The notes: generated by a model from the sequence alone, not told the origin. Shown: positions 35,685 to 44,392, counted from the first letter of the stretch. The stretch is 64,000 nucleotides of DNA from Pseudomonas asturiensis (GCF_900143095.1 NZ_FRDA01000004.1:1-64000); one strand, 5' to 3'. Made by a program: numbers and translations.

Positions 35685-35770
35685 GTGGGAGGCGGCTTGC
35701 CGGCGATGGCGTCAGTTCAGTCGCTGACAGGTCGCCTCAGAAAAAGCATCGCCGGCAAGCCGCCTCCCGC
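35685..35770. repeat. Single REP-pair hairpin, same family as the 30-kb array
   Basis: Left arm GTGGGAGGCGGCTTGCCGGC and right arm GCCGGCAAGCCGCCTCCCGC are separated by a 46-base middle that differs from the array copies. It lies in the 250-base gap after AraD1. Confidence 0.9.
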
Positions 35771-35870
35771 AGTCCGTTGGTCGTCACTGCCGTCGCGGTT
35801 TTCGCCAGGATCATGGCCAATCATCGTGCGATTGCCCTATCATTCGCGTTTTTGCAGCCCGGATAACCTC

Positions 35871-36155
35871 ATGACGACTACCCCAGAGACCTTGCTCGCC
35901 GCCCTCGAAACGTCCTCGATGCTGGAAATCGATGGTCTGCACGCTTGGGAATTTTCGCTGGACGATGAACTGAACGTTGAATGCATGGACGGTCGCGAGC
36001 GCAAGGTGTGGCGTTTCACCCTTGATCAGGTCAAGGCTGCGACGTTCGACGAGTCCCTGCAAAGTTGGGTCGTCAATGACGGCAACGCTGACCACCGGAT
36101 CGTCTGCCTGGATGCGTTCACGCCTACTGATGAAGACGACGCTGACGAAGCTTGA
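35871..36155 (+). CDS. Small acidic protein, probable DUF5629 family
   Basis: 94 residues, cytoplasmic, strongly acidic at the C-terminus (TPTDEDDADEA). The core reads ALETSSMLEIDGLHAWEF, ECMDGRERKVWRFTLDQVKA and HRIVCLDAFTP, which I believe matches a Pseudomonas-restricted family (DUF5629), though the name is from memory. Function unknown. There is no strong Shine-Dalgarno. A perfect ANR/FNR box overlaps its stop codon and probably serves the next transcript rather than this gene. Confidence 0.72.
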   Translation: MTTTPETLLAALETSSMLEIDGLHAWEFSLDDELNVECMDGRERKVWRFTLDQVKAATFDESLQSWVVNDGNADHRIVCLDAFTPTDEDDADEA

Positions 36156-36193
36156 TCCAGATCAAGTCATGCTCACCGATTAGTCGCTAGATT
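36152..36193 (+). promoter_or_regulatory. Predicted class II ANR/FNR-dependent promoter
   Basis: TTGAT-CCAG-ATCAA (36152-36165) is a perfect ANR/FNR site. TAGATT (36188-36193) is a good -10 element. With a start seven bases after it (about 36200), the box centre falls at -41.5, the exact class II activation position. It points to the right, towards the glucose-dehydrogenase-like gene at 36417. Confidence 0.65.
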
Positions 36194-36199
36194 CACCTG

Positions 36200-36416
36200 T
36201 GCGCGTCGACTGCTTTTGTGAAGGCATCGGCGCCAACTAGCAGGGTGCCGAGTGTGACGTCGTTAGCGACGGTGCTCACTTCGCACACACGGATGTGCTT
36301 GCCTTTTCTTATTGCCCCGACGCGTTTTGCCGTCCGGGAATAACGACGTTTCATACACTGGCCTCGCCAGTGTCGGCCCAATGGACTGGGCCATACCAAC
36401 AAGATAGGGAGATCCA
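36200..36416 (+). other. 217-base leader or possible small RNA downstream of the ANR-type promoter
   Basis: No convincing plus-strand ORF. It contains hairpins CCCGACG...CGTCCGGG-like near 36325-36345, CTGGCCTCGCCAG at 36358-36370 and GGCCCAATGGACTGGGCC near 36376-36393; the last is just before the Shine-Dalgarno of the next gene. It could be an unusually long regulated 5' leader or an anaerobically induced small RNA. No T-tract terminator is seen, which favours the leader. Confidence 0.4.
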
Positions 36417-36974
36417 ATGTCTACTCAAGGTGCGTTGAGTCGTGCACGTATGTTGCCGACGTTGCTGGGCGTTCTGTTGCTGGTACTCGGTCTGGTGATG
36501 CTGATCGGCGGCTTCAGGCTGGTCGGCCTGGGCGGTTCGTTCTATTACATGTTGTGCGGTTTCGGTTTCTCGGCCATCGGCGTTCTGCTGGCCATGGGGA
36601 TGCGTTTTGCTGTCTGGCTGTTCACCCTGATGCTGTTGTTGAGCACCGTCTGGGCGTTGTGGGAGGTGGGCCTGGATCGCCAACAGTTGCTGCCGCGCCT
36701 GTTCGTTTGGTTTCTGGTCGGGCTGGTGTTGGTACTGCCGATCACCAGGCAAGGGTTGCGGCCGCTGCGCCGCAGTGTGCCGATTGGCGGTCTGGTCATC
36801 GCGTTGATCCTGGCGGGTGTGACGTTCGATCCCATCGGGCAGTTCAGGCGGCTCGCCCAGCACACCGAGGATTTCATGGTGGCGCTGGTTCCGGGCATGG
36901 ACCTGCGCTGGATGCCCTCCGTCGACAGCGAGACCGGGTTGCAGAGGCCGGAAAGTCAGGCCGGGTGGCAATGA
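36417..36974 (+). CDS. Isolated membrane domain of quinoprotein glucose dehydrogenase type
   Basis: 185 residues. The first 145 give five hydrophobic helices that read like the N-terminal membrane anchor of Gcd (MLPTLLGVLLLVLGLVMLIG, then WALWEVGLDRQQLLPRLFVW). In full Gcd this anchor, which passes electrons to ubiquinone, is followed by a PQQ beta-propeller of about 650 residues; here the protein stops after a hydrophilic tail of about 45. No PQQ-domain remnant is seen before the lactonase gene. Either this is a beheaded gcd, or a free-standing subunit like SldB of sorbitol dehydrogenase. Preceded by a predicted ANR promoter. Confidence 0.7.
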   Translation: MSTQGALSRARMLPTLLGVLLLVLGLVMLIGGFRLVGLGGSFYYMLCGFGFSAIGVLLAMGMRFAVWLFTLMLLLSTVWALWEVGLDRQQLLPRLFVWFLVGLVLVLPITRQGLRPLRRSVPIGGLVIALILAGVTFDPIGQFRRLAQHTEDFMVALVPGMDLRWMPSVDSETGLQRPESQAGWQ

Positions 36975-37071
36975 ATGCGTGCGCTGCAAAACTACCCGAC
37001 CGTATTCAGTGTCATAGCCCTGACTGTCGCGTGACAGGCGTCAATAACGTCAACAAAAAAGGGATGCCCCC

Positions 37072-38244
37072 ATGCCCCATAAAATTCTGCCGTGGCTGGC
37101 GATGGCCAGTGCCATGAGCACGTTTACCTTGCAGGCTCAACCCATGACCGATTCCCAATTGCTGCTGGGTTCCTACACCCAGGGAAAAAGCGAGGGTATC
37201 TACCGGTTCGGCTTCGACAGCAAGACCGGCATGATCGACCCCAAACCGCTTCAGGTGATCAAGACCGAAAATCCGTCCTGGCTGACGGTTTCCAAGGACC
37301 AGCGTTATCTGTTTGTCGTCAATGAGAACGGCCCCGGCCAGACCGATGTGGTCGGTAAGGTCAGCAGTTTTTCCATCGAACCCAAGACCTTCAACATTGC
37401 GCCGATCAATCAGGTGGAGACCAAAGGTGAGGAGCCGACTCACTCGAGCCTGAGCAAGGACGGGCGTTATCTGTTCGTGGCCAACTACGCGGTAAACCCG
37501 GATCCGGGTGGCGCGTTGTCAGTGATGCCGGTCAGCAAGGACGGGCAGTTGGGTGACGCCGTTCAGGTATTGCCGCTGGGCCCCGGCAGCAAGGTCAATC
37601 CAGAGCGCCAGATGTCGTCCCACGTTCACCTGGCGGTGCCGACACCGGATGACAAATACGTCGTAACGGCCGACCTGGGTGCCGACAAGCTATTCGTCTA
37701 CCGCTACAACGCTGATCAGAGCAAACCGCTGCAGCCTGCCAGTATACCGAGCGTGCAGTTGCCGGCAGGCAGCGGACCGCGTCATGTCCTGTTCAGCGGC
37801 GATGGCAAGCATGCCTGGCTGGTGCTGGAGATGTCGGCCCAGGTGGTGGTCTTCGACTATCGGGATGGCGTCTTCAAGCAGACCCAGATCGTGGACATGA
37901 AGAACAAGGGCGTCGAACAGAAGAACGGTGGCGGTGCGTTGCACACCTCGCCCGACGGCAGGTTCCTGTACGTGACCAACCGTGGCGAAGCCAATCAAGT
38001 GGTGGTGTTCCGGATCGATCCCAGCAGCGGAAGGCTTGAAGAAATCCAGCGCCGGGCCGTCGAAGGCGCAGAGCCTCGTGAGTTCAGCTTTGACCCCAGC
38101 GGCATGTTCATGCTGTTTGCCAATCAGAAGAGCAACCAGATCGTGACGGTGCGCCGTGATGTGAAAACCGGCTTGATCGGCGATACGGTGCAGAAAGTCG
38201 ATGTGGATGCACCCTCGTATTTGCACTTTCTGAATGAAAAATAA
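37072..38244 (+). CDS. Periplasmic lactonase, seven-bladed propeller (6-phosphogluconolactonase-like)
   Basis: 390 residues. A signal peptide (about 1-22, ending LQAQP) precedes repeated propeller blades such as PSWLTVSKDQRYLFVVNE, THSSLSKDGRYLFVANY and LHTSPDGRFLYVTNRGE. This is the lactonase/Pgl propeller family. Export means it acts on periplasmic sugar lactones, for instance gluconolactone made by glucose oxidation, rather than on 6-phosphogluconolactone. Its neighbour is the Gcd-type membrane protein 97 bases upstream, so a shared role in periplasmic sugar oxidation is likely. A Shine-Dalgarno-like AAGGGA lies upstream. Confidence 0.88.
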   Translation: MPHKILPWLAMASAMSTFTLQAQPMTDSQLLLGSYTQGKSEGIYRFGFDSKTGMIDPKPLQVIKTENPSWLTVSKDQRYLFVVNENGPGQTDVVGKVSSFSIEPKTFNIAPINQVETKGEEPTHSSLSKDGRYLFVANYAVNPDPGGALSVMPVSKDGQLGDAVQVLPLGPGSKVNPERQMSSHVHLAVPTPDDKYVVTADLGADKLFVYRYNADQSKPLQPASIPSVQLPAGSGPRHVLFSGDGKHAWLVLEMSAQVVVFDYRDGVFKQTQIVDMKNKGVEQKNGGGALHTSPDGRFLYVTNRGEANQVVVFRIDPSSGRLEEIQRRAVEGAEPREFSFDPSGMFMLFANQKSNQIVTVRRDVKTGLIGDTVQKVDVDAPSYLHFLNEK

Positions 38245-38254
38245 GTTACAAAGC

Positions 38255-38283
38255 CTTCAGCCCGCGAAACGCGCGGGCTGAAG
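38255..38283 (+). other. Stable hairpin after the lactonase gene
   Basis: A perfect 12-base inverted repeat CTTCAGCCCGCG / CGCGGGCTGAAG with a 5-base loop, 11 bases after the stop. No T-tract follows, so it is more likely an mRNA 3'-end stabiliser or a factor-dependent terminator element. Confidence 0.6.
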
Positions 38284-38432
38284 CCGTTATCAATGCCGAT
38301 GATATGAGTTAGTGCTACAAAAGATTTCTGCTGACCCGCCCTCAGGCGTAAGTTTGAGTCACGGCCAAGACGGCCATAACTCAAAGCGGCACATAACAGC
38401 GTGCAGCGCCGACACAAAGAGAGGTGACCCAG

Positions 38433-38615
38433 ATGAACTTCAATCTTTTCTCCATCATTGCTGCATCGGCTATTTCCGCGTCTGTGGCACTTCCTGCCAG
38501 CGCCAGTGTCGATGTGAGCGACAAGAAAGCCCACGCGACCCAAACCTATACACCGAAGTACCTGCAACAGAGCGCCAACTTTTACGCCGCGCTGGATCAC
38601 AAGTCTGCGCAATGA
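38433..38615 (+). CDS. Small secreted protein (60 aa), unknown function
   Basis: Starts at the ATG at 38433, with AGAGGTGA seven bases upstream. Residues 1-25 are a clear Sec signal peptide (hydrophobic core, cleavage after PASASV or ASA), leaving about 35 mature residues: a Lys/Ala-rich start, then YTPKYLQQSANFYAALDHKS. I recognise no family. It has its own 190-base upstream region and a terminator about 180 bases downstream, so it is probably a separate small transcript. Confidence 0.7.
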   Translation: MNFNLFSIIAASAISASVALPASASVDVSDKKAHATQTYTPKYLQQSANFYAALDHKSAQ

Positions 38616-38682
38616 AACGTCCGTGAATTCATTCCCCGTTAGCGACGGTGCCGATACCGGGGAATGGATTCGTGAACGGCAA

Positions 38683-38783
38683 TGCTTTCGCGAGCATGTT
38701 CGCCCACACAGGTCCACGCGACCACTGCCCATTGCGTGGCAGACCCTGCATGGACTGTTACGTGAGCCTGCTCGCGAAAGCGT
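38683..38783. repeat. REP pair (inverted)
   Basis: GCTTTCGCGAGCATG at the left and GCCTGCTCGCGAAAGCG at the right are inverted copies about 60 bases apart. A different palindrome from the GGAGGCGGC family, lying in the gap between the small secreted protein and the GST gene. Confidence 0.7.
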
Positions 38784-38796
38784 TGAATCCCCTTGT

Positions 38797-38829
38797 CCCT
38801 GCTACCGTGCTGGTAGCGGGGATTTTTTT
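38797..38829 (+). terminator. Intrinsic terminator overlapping the end of the GST gene
   Basis: CCCTGCTACC / GGTAGCGGGG followed by seven Ts on the plus strand. It terminates rightward transcription from the small secreted-protein gene. Read on the minus strand, it encodes the last codons of the GST gene. Confidence 0.7.
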
Positions 38830-39467
38830 GCATCCGGTGCCTGGGTATCCCGCCCTTGAAGATCGGCCTGTTTATGCATGACCGCTGCAAACAGCCCGCT
38901 GTCCAGAAAGCGCTGTAGCCATTCGCGCAGCGCCGGATAAGCACTTTGCGCGAACCAGTCCGGATCGACAAAACAGAACTGGCGAATAAAGGGCGCGATG
39001 GCAATGTCGGCCAGTGTCGGGTGCTCTCCCATCAGGTAAAAACCCGACTGCAGTCGAATGTCCAGCGTGCGCAGAAAGGCTTCGCCCTGTTCGCGATAAT
39101 GCTCGGCGCAATGTTCCGGGTAACGCACGGCGTATTTATATCGGTCCAGATTCGGCTTGAAGACCTGATCGTTCTCTTCGATCAGGTCGGCCATTTCACG
39201 TTGTGCTGAAGAATCGCAGGCCAGCAGCCAGTCATCTGGATCATTCTGCGCCAATGCCCAGTGCATGATGTCCAGGCTCTGCTCCAGAACACGGTCGGCA
39301 ACAATCAGCACCGGTACCGTGCCCTTGGGCGAGCGTTCGAGCATGTGCGGCGGTTTGGCCTTGAGGCTGACTTCGTGGATGTCCACCTCACAGCCCGCGT
39401 AGTGCAACGCCATGCGTGCACGCATGGCGTAGGGGCAGCGGCGGAACGAGTAGAGCACCGGCTTCAT
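38802..39467 (-). CDS. Glutathione S-transferase family protein
   Basis: 221 residues, cytoplasmic. The N-terminal thioredoxin-like half starts LYSFRRCPYAMRARMAL with the active-site Cys11; the GSH-binding GTVPVLI is near residue 49 and EQSLDIMHWAL near 62. The C-terminal helical half has DIAIAPFIRQF near 155. A CPYAM motif suggests a beta/omega-like thiol transferase. Its ATG overlaps the sbcC stop (ATGA), so it is the last gene of a long operon. The last ten residues (KKSPLPAR) lie in a plus-strand terminator and may be recent drift. Confidence 0.88.
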   Translation of the reverse strand: MKPVLYSFRRCPYAMRARMALHYAGCEVDIHEVSLKAKPPHMLERSPKGTVPVLIVADRVLEQSLDIMHWALAQNDPDDWLLACDSSAQREMADLIEENDQVFKPNLDRYKYAVRYPEHCAEHYREQGEAFLRTLDIRLQSGFYLMGEHPTLADIAIAPFIRQFCFVDPDWFAQSAYPALREWLQRFLDSGLFAAVMHKQADLQGRDTQAPDAKKSPLPAR

Positions 39468-42400
39468 GAGCTGCCGACTTCAATGGTGCTCAACCCGTTA
39501 CCCTGACGCCGGACCTTGATCTGCACCGGGATGCGCTCGTGCATTTCCTGAACGTGGGAAATGACGCCCACCTTACGGCCCTGCGCCTGCAAGCCGTCCA
39601 GTGCATCCATGGCCAGTTGCAGCGATTCGGGGTCAAGGCTGCCGAAGCCTTCGTCGATGAACAGCGATTCGATACGCAAGGTGCTGGACGCCATCGACGC
39701 CAGACCCAGGGCCAGGGCCAGCGACACCAGAAAGGTTTCCCCGCCCGACAGCGAATGCACCGAGCGTGTCTCGTCGCCCATTTCGGTGTCCAGCACCAGC
39801 AGCCCGAGCATGCTGCCGCCGCGCTTGAGGCGGTAGCGGCGCACCAGTTGTTTCAGTTGGGCGTTGGCGTGGTGCACCAGCAGATCGAGGTTATAGGCCT
39901 GGGCGATCTTGCGGAATTTGTCGCCTTCGGCCGAGCCGATCAGCGCAGCCAGTCGAGCCCAGCGCTGATATTGGCCAGTAGCTTCGTTGATGCGGGCCTG
40001 CAATTCACTGTTGGCGTCACGGCGGCGCTGGTCTTCGCTCAGTTGCGCGCGGAGTTCGGCACAGTGTTGTTCGCTCAGCGCCGTCTGTTCCTGGGCCTGC
40101 AACAGGGCGGCATTCAGCGCGTCGCCGTCGGTCAGGTCGGCATGTTGCGTCTGATGTTGCTGCACGCGTTGTGTGCGTTCATCGAGCAGAATCCGCGCCT
40201 GCTCCAGGGCTTTCTCGGTCGCTTGGGACTGCCTGCGCAATTGCTCGACGTGTTCGTCGTCGTAGGTGAGCAGGGTGTCGAGCGCAGCGTCGTCCAGTTC
40301 CGGGTGCTGATTGCGCCAGTCGGCGAGCGTGGCATCAAGCTCTGTCAGTTCCTGCTGCAAGGCCTGCTGCTGTTGCTCGCCGGAATTGAGTTCGGCGGCC
40401 AGCTGGATCAACTGACTCTGGATGTCCTGCAAGAATTGGGCTGCCGAGCCTTCGGCCTGGCGGGCCTGCTCGACGGCCTGTTCCAGGGCCTGCTGCCATT
40501 GCTCCGCGCTGGTGTATTCGCCCAGCAGCTCCTGCAACCGCTGCTGACTTGCCTGCTGCTGTTCAGTGAGTGCCGTGACCGTCTGCAGGTGTTCTGAGAC
40601 GCGCAGCAGGCGGTTCTTCTGCTCGACCTGTTCGCTGTCGATGCGCTGCTGGCGTTCGCGTTGCTCCTGCTGCTCCTCGCCTTGCTGCTCCAGTTGATCG
40701 AGTCGCTGCGTCACGTGCTGTTCAAGCTGCATCACGGTGGTCGATGCATCGTTGCGCAGCCCGTCCAGCGTCTGCGGCGAGACCAGCGAAGCAAAGGCTG
40801 TCAGCTCTTCGTCCAGGCGCTGCTGATCGGCGCTCAACTGCTGGAGCTGATCGGCCACATGGCGTGCGGCCGTCTGGCTGGCCTCCTGTGCAGCCTGTAC
40901 GGACTGTTGCAGGCGTGCGGCGTCTTTCTGCAGGGTGAGCAGGGCTTGCTGGCGTTGCTCGTCGCGGACGATGACCTCGGTCAACTGGCTGAGCTGCTGG
41001 CTTAACCAGGCGTCGCGTCCGGCAGGGTCGCGGTCCAGCAATTGAGCGCTCAGCGGGTGCGCTTCAAGGTCCGGTGCCAGTGCCTGCCGGCGCATGGTCA
41101 GTTGTTCATGTTGGCGCAGCAGTTCTTTCTGCCGGGCGATGATGCCGCCCACGTGCTCGCGCAACAGATTGCGCTGCTCGGTCAGGGTATCGACGGTTTT
41201 CTGCGCGCTGGCCTGTTCATCCTCGTCATGCCGGGTAAGGCTGTGCAACAAGGCCTCGGGCTGGTGCCACGGATGCTCGGCACTGCCGCAGACCGGGCAG
41301 GGCTGGTCGTCCTGCAACTGGGTGCGCAGTTCTTCGACGCTGGCGCTACGGGCCAGACGCTGGCGTTCCAGCAGTTGCCGGGTCACGCTCAGGGTCTGCT
41401 CGGCGACAGTCAGCTCGTCCTTGACCTTGATGCCTTGGGCGACCAGTTGCTCGCGTTCCTGCTGGGCATTCTGTTGCTGCCGGGCCAGCTCCTGCAGTTG
41501 CCGTTCGATGTCGTGATGGCTGGCCCACAGACGTGTCAGCTCTTCAAAGGCGCGCTGTTGCTTGCGATTGTCCTGCAACAGGCTACCGAGAATCTGCAAC
41601 TGTTCGGTGACGGCTGCAACTTCGCAATCGGCCTCGCGGTACAGCAATTCCAGTGCGCTGCGTTGTTCCGTCAGCTGTTGCTCGGCCTCGCTGGCACGCT
41701 GTTGCAGCGCAGGCAACTCAAGGTTGCCGTGCTTGAGGCGATTGGCGGTCAATGTCAGCGTCTTCAGGCGATCACGCCACGCACTCCAGCCTTGGGCGAG
41801 CGGTGCCAGATCACGGCTGTGTTCGAGCTGTTCGGCAATGCGTTCAAGGCGCTGGGCAACCTGCTGCTGTTGATCGAGCAGGATTTGCAGGCCGGTCTGG
41901 CCCTGGGTGCAGGACTGTTCGGCCTGCTGATGCTGTTCCGAGGCCTTGCTCAGCTCTTGAGCGAGGCGGTTCAGCGTGTTTTGCGCGTCGAATGCCTGCT
42001 GCAAGAGCGGCCTGGCGAGGCTGTGCGCCTGTTGGGCGTCCAGCAACTGAGACTGCGCCTGGCTGCGTTGGTCGTGCAGTTGCTGCTGGCCGTTTTGCAG
42101 CGTGACCTGCTGCTCCTGATGCTGACGAATCTGCCCGGCCAACGGCGTGAGCTGGGCGTTCAACGTGATCCGCCGTGCGAAGCGATGCCGTTGCGGGCCG
42201 AGGTGTTCAAGCTGGCCAAGTGTCTGGCGCTGGCTGCTCTGATCGTTCCACACCTGTTGCGCGGCGCTCAGGCTTTCCTGAGCAGCGAGTTGTTCGTCGC
42301 GCAGCCGATGCAGCTCGGTCAGCCATTGCTGCTGCAGCTCCAGCTGGCGCTGCTGCGCCTGATGCAGTTTGAGCTGCTGCTGTGCATCGCTCATGCGCTG

Positions 42401-43111
42401 CTCGAGTTCGACAAGCTGCTCGGGATCCAGCGGGCTGATATGACTGGCCTGGGCGGTCAGGACCTTGAGCGCTTCTTCGGCCTCTTTGCTCTTGCTGTAG
42501 GCGCGTCGCCCGAGCTGGCTGTAGATCGCGGTGTTGGTCAGTTTCTCCAGCAGTTCGCTGCGTTCCTTGTCGTCGGCCTTGAGAAAGGCGCTGAACTCGC
42601 TCTGGGCGAGCATCACGGCTCGGGTGAACTGTTCGAAGTTCAGGCCCAGGCGGCTTTCGATCAGTTGCTCGAACTCGCGCTTGCTCTGATTACTGAGGAC
42701 CTGCTCACTGTCCAGGTCGGTCAGGGTCTGGCGGCTGGCCTGCAGTTTTTTCGCCGCGTTGTCCCGGGCGCGGTTGGTTTCCCAGCGCGCGCGGTAGCGG
42801 CGCTGGTCGATGCCGATGAAGTCCACCTCGGCATAACCGCTGCCGGTGCCACGGCGCAGCAGGGTGCGTGGATCACTGGTGGTGATGTCGCCGTCGATGT
42901 CCGGGACTTTTGACTGGCCGATGTTGCTCAGGCGCGGAATGGCTCCGAACAGCGCCAGGCACAAGGCATCGAGCAAGGTGCTTTTGCCCGCGCCGGTCGG
43001 GCCGGTGATGGCGAACAGCCCGGCGCTGGCCAAGGGCTCTGCCGTGAAATCCAGCTCGAACGGTCCGGCCAGAGAGGCCAGGTTTTTCAGGCGAATGGCG
43101 AGAATCTTCAT
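39464..43111 (-). CDS. sbcC: Exonuclease subunit SbcC (Rad50-like ATPase)
   Basis: 1215 residues. Walker A GPTGAGKST is at 37-45, two very long Gln-rich coiled coils run from about 180 to 1030, and a zinc hook (C605-P-V-C608-G) lies at the apex. The ABC signature LSGGETFLVSLALALGL and Walker B SLFIDEGFGSLD are near the C-terminus. With SbcD it forms the nuclease that opens DNA hairpins and processes palindromes at replication forks, relevant in a genome with many REP hairpins. Overlaps sbcD by four bases. Confidence 0.97.
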   Translation of the reverse strand: MKILAIRLKNLASLAGPFELDFTAEPLASAGLFAITGPTGAGKSTLLDALCLALFGAIPRLSNIGQSKVPDIDGDITTSDPRTLLRRGTGSGYAEVDFIGIDQRRYRARWETNRARDNAAKKLQASRQTLTDLDSEQVLSNQSKREFEQLIESRLGLNFEQFTRAVMLAQSEFSAFLKADDKERSELLEKLTNTAIYSQLGRRAYSKSKEAEEALKVLTAQASHISPLDPEQLVELEQRMSDAQQQLKLHQAQQRQLELQQQWLTELHRLRDEQLAAQESLSAAQQVWNDQSSQRQTLGQLEHLGPQRHRFARRITLNAQLTPLAGQIRQHQEQQVTLQNGQQQLHDQRSQAQSQLLDAQQAHSLARPLLQQAFDAQNTLNRLAQELSKASEQHQQAEQSCTQGQTGLQILLDQQQQVAQRLERIAEQLEHSRDLAPLAQGWSAWRDRLKTLTLTANRLKHGNLELPALQQRASEAEQQLTEQRSALELLYREADCEVAAVTEQLQILGSLLQDNRKQQRAFEELTRLWASHHDIERQLQELARQQQNAQQEREQLVAQGIKVKDELTVAEQTLSVTRQLLERQRLARSASVEELRTQLQDDQPCPVCGSAEHPWHQPEALLHSLTRHDEDEQASAQKTVDTLTEQRNLLREHVGGIIARQKELLRQHEQLTMRRQALAPDLEAHPLSAQLLDRDPAGRDAWLSQQLSQLTEVIVRDEQRQQALLTLQKDAARLQQSVQAAQEASQTAARHVADQLQQLSADQQRLDEELTAFASLVSPQTLDGLRNDASTTVMQLEQHVTQRLDQLEQQGEEQQEQRERQQRIDSEQVEQKNRLLRVSEHLQTVTALTEQQQASQQRLQELLGEYTSAEQWQQALEQAVEQARQAEGSAAQFLQDIQSQLIQLAAELNSGEQQQQALQQELTELDATLADWRNQHPELDDAALDTLLTYDDEHVEQLRRQSQATEKALEQARILLDERTQRVQQHQTQHADLTDGDALNAALLQAQEQTALSEQHCAELRAQLSEDQRRRDANSELQARINEATGQYQRWARLAALIGSAEGDKFRKIAQAYNLDLLVHHANAQLKQLVRRYRLKRGGSMLGLLVLDTEMGDETRSVHSLSGGETFLVSLALALGLASMASSTLRIESLFIDEGFGSLDPESLQLAMDALDGLQAQGRKVGVISHVQEMHERIPVQIKVRRQGNGLSTIEVGSS

Positions 43112-44352
43112 GGCTGTTCGCTCTCCTGCTGCACTTCACGCAACAGTGTGGCGAAGTCGCTCAGGGTCTGTTCATCGACCTCTGTACCGAAGTTGTCCTG
43201 CCAGGCGCGGCTGAACAGCTCCTGTGGGCTGAGCTGATCCAGTTCGATCAGCGCGGCATCGCCATCGCTGCCGTCTTCGCTGCCTTTGCCCGCGTACTCG
43301 GCTCCGATGCGCACCAGGCGCACAGCCTTGCCCTGCAGGGCGGTTTCGATCTGATTGCGCAGGTCCGGCTGTGGCTCGTCCAGACGCACGCGCACCTCAA
43401 GCCAGGGCTGCCGGTCCGGGTCGGCCAGCAGGTCCACGTTGGGCAATTCCTTGAGCTGAACCAGCAGTTCGGCAAGCGGCGCAGGCCCCAGACGCTGCAG
43501 GTTGACGGCGCGTGGAATCAGGCAGGTGTCGACGCTGGTCAGCGTCTCGCCGTCGCAATTGATCTCCAGAATCTGGTGCTGATAGCCGATTTCCGAGAAT
43601 GACAAGGGAATCGGCGAGCCACTGTAGCGAATGCGCTCTTCACCATTGACCCGCTGCGGCTTGTGCAAATGTCCGAGCGCGACGTATGTGATGCTCGGTC
43701 CGAACAGGCTGGCGGGCAGGGCTTCGGCGTTGCCGATGATCAGGCTGCGCTCGGAGTCCTCGGACACCGAACCACCTGCCATGTGCGCGTGGCTCACGGC
43801 AATCAGTGCCTGCCCTGGCTCACGTTTGCGGTTGGCGGCTTCGATCAGGCGCTCATGAACCCGGGCGATGCCTTTGAGGTAGTCGTCGCCCAGCGTCGGG
43901 CCGGTGACTTCGGCGGGGCGCAGAAACGGCAGCGCCAGGCACCAGGCGCGTACGTCACCCTTGGCATCAGGCAGCGGCAGTAGCAGACGCTCGGCATCCA
44001 GCGCGCCGTCGTCCAGCCACAACACCCGGCCAAGCGCGTGAGTGCGCAGGCGACGCATCAACGGCGCGGGCAGTTCGATACGAGAGCCCGAGTCGTGGTT
44101 GCCGGCGATCATCACGATGGTCAGCAATGGGTTCTGTTCGTGAGCGTTGACGATGAAGTCGTACAGACGTTCCTGGGCTTTGACCGGCGGGTTGACGGTG
44201 TCGAAGATGTCGCCCGCGATCAACAGGACATCGGGTTGGCGCTCGGCCAGACGGGCCAGCAGCCAGGTCAGAAAGCAGGCGTGTTCGAAGTCGCGCTCCT
44301 GACCGTGAAGGTTCTGGCCCAGATGCCAGTCGGAGGTGTGGAACAGACGCAT
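43108..44352 (-). CDS. sbcD: Exonuclease subunit SbcD (Mre11-like nuclease)
   Basis: 414 residues. Metallophosphoesterase blocks: TSDWHLGQ (D8, H10), LIAGDIFDT near 46, IAGNHDSGSRIE near 80, and a later GHLHKPQ. Two Mn2+ ions are expected. Works with SbcC as the double-strand end and hairpin nuclease. Begins 40 bases after batD and is probably co-transcribed with the bat operon upstream. Confidence 0.97.
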   Translation of the reverse strand: MRLFHTSDWHLGQNLHGQERDFEHACFLTWLLARLAERQPDVLLIAGDIFDTVNPPVKAQERLYDFIVNAHEQNPLLTIVMIAGNHDSGSRIELPAPLMRRLRTHALGRVLWLDDGALDAERLLLPLPDAKGDVRAWCLALPFLRPAEVTGPTLGDDYLKGIARVHERLIEAANRKREPGQALIAVSHAHMAGGSVSEDSERSLIIGNAEALPASLFGPSITYVALGHLHKPQRVNGEERIRYSGSPIPLSFSEIGYQHQILEINCDGETLTSVDTCLIPRAVNLQRLGPAPLAELLVQLKELPNVDLLADPDRQPWLEVRVRLDEPQPDLRNQIETALQGKAVRLVRIGAEYAGKGSEDGSDGDAALIELDQLSPQELFSRAWQDNFGTEVDEQTLSDFATLLREVQQESEQP

Positions 44353-44392
44353 TGAATTACCTTGTCATGAAGAGGTGTGCCCGGCTGCATCC

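Noticed and set aside
36193..36417. Minus-strand ORF of about 70 codons in the ANR leader region
   Set aside because: No Shine-Dalgarno, no family, and it runs antisense to a well-formed promoter and leader; considered and set aside.
36975..37071. Frameshifted remains of a PQQ domain after the Gcd-type anchor
   Set aside because: Only 97 bases are present and no frame gives quinoprotein motifs, so a simple frameshift does not explain the short gene.
41042..42913. Plus-strand open frame of about 620 codons inside sbcC
   Set aside because: Leu/Gln-rich translation is the mirror of the SbcC coiled coil. No ribosome site or domain.
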